Assembly (NCBI GenBank): GCA_002746535.1
Contig: NVWA01000027.1
Coordinates: forward strand, 1-64,000
Length of the DNA: 64,000 nucleotides
Direction of reading: 5' to 3'
Source of the DNA: Planctomycetota bacterium
GTDB lineage: Bacteria; Planctomycetota; GCA-2746535
Shown piece by piece: positions 44,888-52,654 of the stretch. Each line of letters starts with the position of its first letter. Within the stretch, counting starts at the first letter, position 1. The position numbers and the translations under genes are program-made. The notes beneath the pieces are model-generated. The model saw only the letters and a program-made list of their open reading frames with translations. It was not told where the DNA came from and did not search any database.

Positions 44888-47236
44888 CTATTCTGAAACT
44901 TTTTCGACATTTGAAGGTTTTCCAATTTTTGAGCGATCTAAAGTTCGTTTAACATCTTCTCGCATAAAGGTTTCAATAATATCATTTTCTTGTATATCAT
45001 CAAAGCCTCTAATGACAATGCCACATTCAAATTTTTCTCGAACTTCTTTTACGTCATCATTGTTTCTTTTTAAAGATCCAATTTTACCTTCATAAAGTAC
45101 AATACCATCTCTTGTAATACGAAGACCATTATTTCTATTTATTGTTCCATCCAAAACAAAGCAACCAGCAATGTTTCCAATTTTTGAAGACTTAAATACT
45201 TTTCGAATTTCAATATGGCCTGTTACTACTTCTCTCTCTTCATAACCAAGAGCACCTTCTAATGCATCTAAGACATCATCTTTAAGATGATAAATCACAT
45301 TATATATTCTTAAATCAACACCAAACTGCTCTGCGGAAGCTTTTATTCGAGTATCAGCAATAACATGAAAACCAATTACAATTGCACTTGAAGATGCAGC
45401 CAACTTTATATCATTTTCAGTTATTGCACCAACAGCCTTATGTATAATGTTGACTTTCACTTCTTCTGTTTGGCATTCACCTAAAAGCCTTTCAATTACC
45501 TCCAATGAGCCCGCAACATCAGCTTTTAAAACTACTTTAATTTGACTAACTTTTCCAGCTTCGATTTTTTGTATCAAACTATGTAATGAAGCTTTCTCTT
45601 GGGTGTGCATTAATTCTCTTTGCATCGCACTTCTTTTATCTGCAATTTCTTTGGCTTTTGAAATACTATCTAATACATAAAAAGTATCACCTGCTTCAGG
45701 TAATTCAGATAAACCCGCTAGCTCAACTGGAACAGATGCAGTTGCTTTTTTTATTTGTTTATTTTCATGATCATATAAAAATCGAACTCTACCATAACCA
45801 TGGCTACAAAGAATCACATCCCCTTTGTTTAAACATCCTTCTTGGATTAAAACAGAACAAATAATACCTCGACCTGGATCTACTCTAGATTCTAAAACAA
45901 TACCATGAGCGGTACAGTTTGAATCTGCTTTCAATTCTAATATCTCACCCTCTAAAGCTAACATTTCTAAAAGATCATCAACACCTTCACCAGTCAATGC
46001 TGAAACACCTACACAAGAAGTACTTCCACCCCAATCTTCAGGAGTCAGCTCCATATTAGCAAGTTGTGATTTTACTTTTTCAACATTTGCGCCTGGCAAA
46101 TCAATTTTATTTATTGCAACTATAATTGGTACATCAGCAGCTTTGGCATGGTTTACAGCTTCTACTGTTTGTGGCATAATCCCATCATCAGCGGCAACAA
46201 CAAGTACTACCAAATCCGTAGCATTTGCACCCCGTGCACGCATATTTGTAAATGCTTCATGACCTGGTGTATCTAAAAAGGTAATCTGGCCATGTGATGT
46301 TTCTACCTGATATGCAGCTATATGCTGGGTAATTCCACCTGCTTCAGTACCAGCCTTACTTGAGGCTCTAATTCTATCTAATAAGGACGTTTTACCATGA
46401 TCTACATGACCCATAAAAGTAATGACTGGAGGGCGTTCCTCCATATTTTTTTCGGATGCCTTTGAAGAAAGCATTTCTTTCAAATCATCTTCAATATCTT
46501 TATCTTCTTCTACTTCTAATAAAATGCCATAATCAATAGAAATTTCCATTGCAAGCTCTTTACTTAAAGAGGCATTTTGATTTAGCATTTGGCCTTTTTT
46601 CAAAAGGCTTCCCATTATTTCACTAACTTTAACCCCCATTGCAGCAGAGAGGCTTTTTAATGTAATTGGCAAACTCAAAAGAATCTCTTTCGGTTCATCG
46701 GGAATTTTAGAAACTTCTGGCTCAAGAACTTCTTCACTTTCTTCTTTTACCGTTTTATTGGCAGGAAGAGGAGATCTTTTATTATGTTTTTTATTTTTCG
46801 AATGACTCGTTAAATTTTTATCAAAGGTAAAAATCTCTTTAGTCTTCTTCTTTTTACTCGCGACTCCAGCAGCACCTTCATTACTATCGCTCTTGTAAAT
46901 TTTCCGAAACTGTTTAACCAATTCCTCAGAAGTTAATGCTTCAGGTGCATCTTCTAGTGTCTTGGATCCCTTTTTCTTTTTCTCTTTTTTCTCTCTGCGT
47001 AGATTGCTCGCACCTTGAATTTGGGCGATCATTTCTTCTTTACTCAATTGATCTTCTTTAGATGGGCTTACTACTCTCCTAGTAATCTCATGTTTTGTTT
47101 TAATTGTATCAATTTGTTTTTTAGTCAACGTGGAGAAATGATTAGAAACTTTTACACCCCAATCACAAGCAAATTTAATTAGATCTCTTGATGGTACTTC
47201 TAATTCACACGCAAGTTCGTAAATACGAATAGGCAA
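44888..47236 (-). CDS. infB: Translation initiation factor IF-2
   Basis: IF-2 is the GTPase that places initiator fMet-tRNA on the 30S subunit and promotes subunit joining. The 782-residue protein has an IF2-N module at the start (YELACELEVPSRDLIKFACDWGVKV), a lysine-rich linker, and a second IF2-N module (about 188-245). The G domain is GHVDHGKTSLLDRIR, FLDTPGHEAF and NKIDLPGANV, followed by domains II-IV. The start is TTG (47236) with SD AGAGGAA. It is located between nusA and rbfA. Confidence 0.97.
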   Translation of the reverse strand: MPIRIYELACELEVPSRDLIKFACDWGVKVSNHFSTLTKKQIDTIKTKHEITRRVVSPSKEDQLSKEEMIAQIQGASNLRREKKEKKKKGSKTLEDAPEALTSEELVKQFRKIYKSDSNEGAAGVASKKKKTKEIFTFDKNLTSHSKNKKHNKRSPLPANKTVKEESEEVLEPEVSKIPDEPKEILLSLPITLKSLSAAMGVKVSEIMGSLLKKGQMLNQNASLSKELAMEISIDYGILLEVEEDKDIEDDLKEMLSSKASEKNMEERPPVITFMGHVDHGKTSLLDRIRASSKAGTEAGGITQHIAAYQVETSHGQITFLDTPGHEAFTNMRARGANATDLVVLVVAADDGIMPQTVEAVNHAKAADVPIIVAINKIDLPGANVEKVKSQLANMELTPEDWGGSTSCVGVSALTGEGVDDLLEMLALEGEILELKADSNCTAHGIVLESRVDPGRGIICSVLIQEGCLNKGDVILCSHGYGRVRFLYDHENKQIKKATASVPVELAGLSELPEAGDTFYVLDSISKAKEIADKRSAMQRELMHTQEKASLHSLIQKIEAGKVSQIKVVLKADVAGSLEVIERLLGECQTEEVKVNIIHKAVGAITENDIKLAASSSAIVIGFHVIADTRIKASAEQFGVDLRIYNVIYHLKDDVLDALEGALGYEEREVVTGHIEIRKVFKSSKIGNIAGCFVLDGTINRNNGLRITRDGIVLYEGKIGSLKRNNDDVKEVREKFECGIVIRGFDDIQENDIIETFMREDVKRTLDRSKIGKPSNVEKVSE

Positions 47237-47260
47237 ACTTAATTCCTCTTAAATAGTATT

Positions 47261-48769
47261 TTATTCTTTTTCAATTTCAGTTTCAGTACTAACTGGTTTC
47301 GAAACCGCCTCATCAATTACTGGTTCTGCTACATCTGTTTCTGATTTTTCTACATCTGTTTCTGATTTTTCTACATCTGTTTCTGATTTTTCTACATCTG
47401 CTTCTGATTTTTCTTCGGAAACAACATTCCCGTCAACCTCTTTGTCTTCAACAGTATTCTCAGTTGGCTCCGAGGTACTTTCTTCTTCAACTGGTTTGTC
47501 TTTATTTTCTGTTTCTTCAGGAATATCAACTTTCTTTCTACTAGGAATATTAAAAACTAACTCACTACTTGATTCCGCTTTTACTTTTCGTTCTATTTCT
47601 TCATAATCTTCAGGAGTTAGTCCATCTATTTCACTCTCCAAAACTTTTCTAGAATATTCTAAAATTGCAACGGCTTTCTCATCATCAATAAAATTAAATT
47701 TGACAAGCTCTTCTAACTCTTGATCACATATATCCTCTAACGACTGAATACCTGAAATAGTTAAACTATCTATCTCTTGATCATTCAAAGAAGGTATTTT
47801 ATTAAATTGTAATTTTTTAATTAAATCTTCCCTAAGCAATTGAGAGGATGTAATTACATCTAAATGATGCTTAGTAATTTGAGATGCTAAACGAATATTT
47901 GAACCTTTTTTCCCAATTGATAATGAATACTGCTCATCTGGAACTACCACTCTTGCCCTAAAATTTTCTTTATCTAACTCAATCCGATTCACTGCAGCAG
48001 GACTCATCACTTCTTTAATATATATCTCAATTTGGGCATTCCATTTAACAATATCGACTTTTTCACCATTTAACTCATTAATAATTCCTTTAATTCTAGA
48101 ACCTCGAACACCAACACAAGATCCGATACAGTCAACTCTTTCATCATTTGAATATAAAGCAATTTTAGTCCTTTTACCAGCTTCTCTAGCGATGCCTTTT
48201 ATCTCAATCGTTCTATCTGCAATTTCAGGAACTTCTGATACAAATAAACATTTTACAAAATCAGGATGAGCTCTCGATAATCGTATATTTACTTTTTGGC
48301 CTTTTTTCTCTACACTCAAAACTAGAACACGAATTCGCTCGCCCAATTTGTAACGCTCATTAAACACTTGTTCACGCAATGGTAAAATACCCTCAGCCTT
48401 ACCTAAATTTACAATTGTAAATCCTTGTTCTTTCCTCAATACAGTACCCATAACAATACTATTTACCTTTTTGGTAAATTCATGAAAAACAACATCTCGC
48501 TCAGCCATTTTCATCAATGTGTTAAAAGATGTTTTAGTTGAATGGGCAGCTATTCGTCCTAATGATTTTGGATCTAATATACGGCCATCAATATAAGCTG
48601 AGATAGTCCCGAACTCTCTGTCTATATTTACTTGAATTTCTCGTGCTTCACGGTAATTTCTTCTTAATGCCGTTTCTAAAGATTCTTGAATAGATTCAAA
48701 AATAATGTCTTTATCAATTGACTTATCTCTATGGATACTGTCAACAAGTCGTATTAATTCACTTTCCAT
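47261..48769 (-). CDS. nusA: Transcription elongation factor NusA
   Basis: NusA binds RNA polymerase and controls pausing, termination and antitermination. The 502-residue protein has the N-terminal domain, an S1 domain (GTVLRKEQGFTIVNLGKAEG), two KH domains (CVGVRGSRIKGIINEL; SLSIGKKGSNIRLASQ) and one helical repeat. The last 100 residues are an acidic tail containing four SETDVEK-like 7-residue repeats. The customary rimP gene is missing immediately upstream; a 200-bp gap with a promoter lies there instead. Confidence 0.96.
   Translation of the reverse strand: MESELIRLVDSIHRDKSIDKDIIFESIQESLETALRRNYREAREIQVNIDREFGTISAYIDGRILDPKSLGRIAAHSTKTSFNTLMKMAERDVVFHEFTKKVNSIVMGTVLRKEQGFTIVNLGKAEGILPLREQVFNERYKLGERIRVLVLSVEKKGQKVNIRLSRAHPDFVKCLFVSEVPEIADRTIEIKGIAREAGKRTKIALYSNDERVDCIGSCVGVRGSRIKGIINELNGEKVDIVKWNAQIEIYIKEVMSPAAVNRIELDKENFRARVVVPDEQYSLSIGKKGSNIRLASQITKHHLDVITSSQLLREDLIKKLQFNKIPSLNDQEIDSLTISGIQSLEDICDQELEELVKFNFIDDEKAVAILEYSRKVLESEIDGLTPEDYEEIERKVKAESSSELVFNIPSRKKVDIPEETENKDKPVEEESTSEPTENTVEDKEVDGNVVSEEKSEADVEKSETDVEKSETDVEKSETDVAEPVIDEAVSKPVSTETEIEKE
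47331..47414 (-). repeat. Four 21-bp tandem repeats inside nusA
   Basis: Four adjacent 21-bp units (47331, 47352, 47373 and 47394) are identical except for one base in the last. They encode SETDVEK-type heptads in the acidic NusA tail (one reads SEADVEK). The near-identity at DNA level shows recent slippage-type expansion, so copy number may vary between strains. Confidence 0.9.
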
Positions 48770-48860
48770 ATACTGCTATAACCTTTTAGTAATGAGAAAT
48801 CTCTTTGAAATAATCTAATATAATAAGAATTCTTTAGACTGTTCTACTAGGAAACTGCGA

Positions 48861-48889
48861 AATTCTCTAAAATTTCATATTTTTGTCAA
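48861..48889 (-). promoter_or_regulatory. Promoter of the nusA-infB-rbfA operon
   Basis: On the minus strand a perfect -35 TTGACA (48884-48889) is followed after 17 bp by AGAATT (or after 16 bp by GAGAAT). It lies about 90 nt before the nusA ATG. The AGAAT core resembles the -10 of the LysM promoters. Confidence 0.5.
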
Positions 48890-48970
48890 GGTGATTAACT
48901 GATTACAAGAATAGATCTAGTGAACTCCTTTATAGAACAAATCAAGGCTAGTAATATTTCAAATGGAAAA

Positions 48971-49720
48971 CTAATTAGGTTTTTTACAAACAACCAATAA
49001 TCTTTTAGAATAAGGAGTAACTGACGCTCCATCAGTAGATCCAAAAAAAATAATATCTTCAAATCCAACAGTTAACAACATTTCCGTAATTTGAGGTTTT
49101 GAAAAAAAATGAACCGATTCTATATATTTTTTAACTTCTGATAAATCAGATTTTAATTGAATTAAAACTTCTTTTCTAACAATAGAATAATGTTCATCAA
49201 TACTTCTTTTCTCAGTAATAACATAGGTTTCTATTTCTTTTTTTGAAATTGGAATGAGGTTATTTTTCAAATAATCAACATTCATAATATCAAGCAAAAA
49301 GCATCCACCACTATTCAAAGATAAATAAATATTAGTCAAAACTTTAATGTGGTCTTCTAATTTCTCAAAATAGCCAAAACTGTTGAAAAAACTACACACT
49401 GCATCAAAACAATCGTTAAAATCTAAATGCAACATATTACCTCTTAGCAAGAAAAGGTTTTTACATTTTTGCTTAAGTGCATTCTGACTGGCAACATTTA
49501 ATAAAGGTATACTTAAATCATATCCAACAACTTTTTTTACTAATGGACTAAATAAAACTGAATGCCTACCTGCACCACAACATAAATCAAGCAAAGTCTT
49601 TTTATGATTGAGTTCTAAAATATCTTTTGCAAACATGACATCCTTTAACGCATCATCATCATCACGATGATCATAGATATCTAAATAATATTCATCAAAA
49701 GCTTCTTCATACCAATTCAT
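48971..49720 (-). CDS. Class I SAM-dependent methyltransferase
   Basis: A 249-residue methyltransferase with SAM motif I LLDLCCGAGRHSVLFS, motif II VVGYDLS and DAVCSFFNSFGYFE. The N-terminal block WYEEAFDEYYLDIYDHRDDDDA is common to one bacterial methyltransferase subgroup. The substrate is unknown; small-molecule or cofactor methylation is typical for this fold. It follows the EVE-domain gene by 12 bp and ends the unit. Confidence 0.88.
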   Translation of the reverse strand: MNWYEEAFDEYYLDIYDHRDDDDALKDVMFAKDILELNHKKTLLDLCCGAGRHSVLFSPLVKKVVGYDLSIPLLNVASQNALKQKCKNLFLLRGNMLHLDFNDCFDAVCSFFNSFGYFEKLEDHIKVLTNIYLSLNSGGCFLLDIMNVDYLKNNLIPISKKEIETYVITEKRSIDEHYSIVRKEVLIQLKSDLSEVKKYIESVHFFSKPQITEMLLTVGFEDIIFFGSTDGASVTPYSKRLLVVCKKPN

Positions 49721-49732
49721 TTAATAATCCTA

Positions 49733-50194
49733 CTATTTTTTAGTACCTAATTTCTTAACTATATTAAACTCTTTTTTTGTTACGGGCTGAATTGAAAGTC
49801 TCATACCTTTTTTGATTACCATCATTTCACTCAATCCTGCTGCCGCTCTTAAATCATCTAATGAAACGACATCATTAAACTTATTTACAAATTCCACTTT
49901 GACTAATATCCAAGTAGGATTAGCTTCAGATGATTTTGGGTCAAAATACTTGCTTGTGCTATCAAACGCAGTTGGATCAGGATAAGGAAGTGAACAAATT
50001 TTAGCAATACCAGCGACACCAGCGGGCTTAGCATTGGAATGATAAAATAAAACCATATCATCAACTTCCATATCATCACGCATAAAATTTCTTGCCTGAT
50101 AATTCCGAATACCATCCCAAGGTTCACGTTTATCTTTTTTTAAGTCATCTATTGAATACACATTTGGCTCAGTTTTCATTAACCAATATTTCAT
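49733..50194 (-). CDS. EVE-domain protein
   Basis: A 153-residue stand-alone EVE domain (PUA-like fold), related to thymocyte nuclear protein 1. Recognisable parts are MKYWLMKTEPNVYSIDDL, WDGIRNYQARNFMRDD and VLFYHSNAKPAGVAGI. Proteins of this family bind modified bases in DNA or RNA. The start overlaps the upstream phosphodiesterase stop (ATGA) and has SD GGAG. A methyltransferase gene follows, which may be related in function. Confidence 0.93.
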   Translation of the reverse strand: MKYWLMKTEPNVYSIDDLKKDKREPWDGIRNYQARNFMRDDMEVDDMVLFYHSNAKPAGVAGIAKICSLPYPDPTAFDSTSKYFDPKSSEANPTWILVKVEFVNKFNDVVSLDDLRAAAGLSEMMVIKKGMRLSIQPVTKKEFNIVKKLGTKK

Positions 50195-51357
50195 ATTTTT
50201 TCTCCATCAAATTCAAATGATATTAAAGGAACATACATTTCATTTTCACTACATCCACCATGTCGGCCTGGGTGAAATTCATGCGTTTCACCTACTAATC
50301 TATCTTTAATTACATAATTATCTTTCATAAAAAGTATATAGGTACCAATTCTATCTAATAGTGCCGGTTCAATTTCACCCAAACCAAAATAATTATTTTC
50401 CAATACTTCTAATGAAGAAGATACTTCACAAACTTCTTTTAATTCATTTTTAATATATTCCAAGAACTCTTTCTCGCAATTAGGTTTCACATAACAATAT
50501 GCTAATCGAGCTTCACCACACAAAGGTATCATCAGACAATCAGAGAGAATGGGATGATCTTCAATAAAGATCACCTTATCTTTACTCGTATTTACAAATC
50601 CGTGATCAGCTGTCACTAATAATAAACTAGACGTTTTTTCAAGCTGTTTACATAATAATTTTAAATGACTTTCTAATTGACCAAAATGTTGAACTGCTGA
50701 GGAACTATTATAACCGTGCTGATGAGCCAAATGATCATAATTTGGCCAATAGGAATAAATGTACTTTTTCCTATTATTAATTTGCGTACATTTGTAAATG
50801 GTATTAAATAATTCTCCTGCATTTTTGACTGGCTTTAAAAGACTACCCTTTGAATGCCAATTTGAATAGACTGAACCACTTAAACTTTTAGGAATTAAAT
50901 AGAAACTTTGACTCTTAATTTTCGAAAATACTGATTGACTCTTAAATACATTTGCACTAAACATAGCGGCATTATTTAATCTTTCTCCACATCTTGCTCT
51001 AAAGGGCAATATAGTAGTTAGCATTCCTAATTCTTTAAGCCACATATTCCACCCAGTGATAGCATGTTGTTGAGGCGCATCACCCGTCATAAATGTGGTA
51101 ATTGCACTAGCAGTCGTAGTTGGAAATACTGAAGTTAATTTATCAATTTTATTTTCATTCAGAAGACTATTGGGAACTTCATTCTCAAGAAAGTTATAAC
51201 CCATTCCATCAATCACCAATAATATAACATTTTTATATTTCCTTAGTTTTGAAACGGGTAAACTTTCAAGTGGCTGATATTGACTTTTAACCTCAAAAGA
51301 ACCTAATATAGAAGACATCAAGTTTACAATGCTTCTATTAAAGTCAGGCTTTTCCAT
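50191..51357 (-). CDS. Type I phosphodiesterase / nucleotide pyrophosphatase-like protein
   Basis: A 388-residue member of the alkaline phosphatase superfamily. Metal ligand and nucleophile motifs are VILLVIDGMGYNFL and SVFPTTTASAITTFMTGDAP (nucleophile Thr). YSYWPNYDHLAHQHG, LLLVTADHGFVN and THEFHPGRHGG supply the remaining metal ligands. It is cytoplasmic by appearance (no signal peptide). It probably hydrolyses phosphodiester or pyrophosphate bonds of a nucleotide-like substrate. The PRPP-synthetase-like gene lies 6 bp upstream. Confidence 0.88.
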   Translation of the reverse strand: MEKPDFNRSIVNLMSSILGSFEVKSQYQPLESLPVSKLRKYKNVILLVIDGMGYNFLENEVPNSLLNENKIDKLTSVFPTTTASAITTFMTGDAPQQHAITGWNMWLKELGMLTTILPFRARCGERLNNAAMFSANVFKSQSVFSKIKSQSFYLIPKSLSGSVYSNWHSKGSLLKPVKNAGELFNTIYKCTQINNRKKYIYSYWPNYDHLAHQHGYNSSSAVQHFGQLESHLKLLCKQLEKTSSLLLVTADHGFVNTSKDKVIFIEDHPILSDCLMIPLCGEARLAYCYVKPNCEKEFLEYIKNELKEVCEVSSSLEVLENNYFGLGEIEPALLDRIGTYILFMKDNYVIKDRLVGETHEFHPGRHGGCSENEMYVPLISFEFDGEKI

Positions 51358-51363
51358 AATTTT

Positions 51364-52530
51364 TTACTGAGGTCTAGGAATATATCTAGGATGCTTAGAA
51401 GACAAATCTACAGTAAATGGATCATCTTTAAAACGATCTGCGCTATCGTGTATAATTTGCTCTAAAATAAATTTTGAAATCCATTTTTCAATTTTCAGAA
51501 CAACCATTTTTTTTCTCAATCTTCCTTGCATGTCTCTATTCAAGGTCGTTGGCATAGTGTTCGTAGTAACAATTTCATCAATAGCTTTTGAATTCATATT
51601 TTCACGCATTTCACCAGAGGCATAGAAGTGTGTGACAAAAAATATAATTTTCCTTGGTTTCCCTTGTCTTAAAATATTACTAGCTTCAACAATAGTTGAA
51701 CCAGTTCGAACCATATCATCAAATATCAAGATGTCTTTACCTTTAATATCACTTAATTGTGTTGTTGAATTTGGAGAAACATGAATATTAACTTTTCGTT
51801 CTCCTTCTCTAAATTTATCCATAATTAAGGTAGATGCATTTGAATATTGTAGGCTTTTATGCATTCTATTTGTAAATTCAATGGCACCTTTATCTGGTGC
51901 ACATATAACAAGATTCTTACCTTCATTTTCAGAATTAACGATACCACTTGTGCGAATATAACGGCTATACAATTCATCCGGTACTAAATTATAATAGTGG
52001 CCACCAAACTTTTTATTAAAGATTCTACCAACTGAACTGGAATGATTATGCACTGTTATGACTTCGTCTACACCAGCAACTTTTAGCAATTCTGCATAAA
52101 GATTAGTGGAAAATGGCTGACCATCAAATTTTTTATAATCTTTTATATTCCTCTCATAATCTACTTCACCATGGCTTTCCCTTGGACCTCTATCTTGAGC
52201 AGAATAAAATAAATCAGGTTCTACTAAAACAACCTTTTTCGCCCCGTTATCGACAGCTGCTCTTGCGATTATCAAATTTCTCATCGCAAGTTGATTTCTT
52301 GTTTTTTCAGTATAAGTGGCTGAGACGATAATGACTCGCTTGTTTTTCATTCCATACCCGATATTTGACAGATCGTGCTCATCTCTAATAAATCTAGGAC
52401 AAAACTCAGTATTGGCAAAATCCTTTAAGGCAATTAAATCAGAGATATCCTCGATTTGGCCACACATATTTGCAACATCAATTGCAAATGGTTCATCTGA
52501 AATATTACCAACAATTATTGTATCTTCCAA
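51364..52530 (-). CDS. Ribose-phosphate pyrophosphokinase-like protein
   Basis: A 388-residue PRPP-synthetase homologue, about 70 residues longer than the usual 310-320. The N-terminal domain has FIRDEHDLSNIGYGMKNKRV and YSAQDRGPRESHGEV in place of the canonical YARQDR segment. VDEVITVHNHSSSV corresponds to the VDLHA region. The C-terminal domain has FDDMVRTGSTIVEAS, a PRPP loop with TGST rather than TGGT. The start is TTG (52530) with strong SD AGGAG. It may be the cell's PRPP synthase or a specialised paralogue. Confidence 0.85.
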   Translation of the reverse strand: MEDTIIVGNISDEPFAIDVANMCGQIEDISDLIALKDFANTEFCPRFIRDEHDLSNIGYGMKNKRVIIVSATYTEKTRNQLAMRNLIIARAAVDNGAKKVVLVEPDLFYSAQDRGPRESHGEVDYERNIKDYKKFDGQPFSTNLYAELLKVAGVDEVITVHNHSSSVGRIFNKKFGGHYYNLVPDELYSRYIRTSGIVNSENEGKNLVICAPDKGAIEFTNRMHKSLQYSNASTLIMDKFREGERKVNIHVSPNSTTQLSDIKGKDILIFDDMVRTGSTIVEASNILRQGKPRKIIFFVTHFYASGEMRENMNSKAIDEIVTTNTMPTTLNRDMQGRLRKKMVVLKIEKWISKFILEQIIHDSADRFKDDPFTVDLSSKHPRYIPRPQ

Positions 52531-52654
52531 TGGACTACTCTCCTATGCAATTAAGCTGGGAATTATACTTAAAAAATATTAAAAAAGTAATGGATTCTAC
52601 AATATCAAACAGAGCTTTTTACAAGGAATTTGATCCATTTTATGATTGACAATC

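Noticed and set aside
47331-47414. Regular 21-bp repeats as a possible CRISPR array
   Set aside because: The units are adjacent with no spacers and keep the nusA reading frame.
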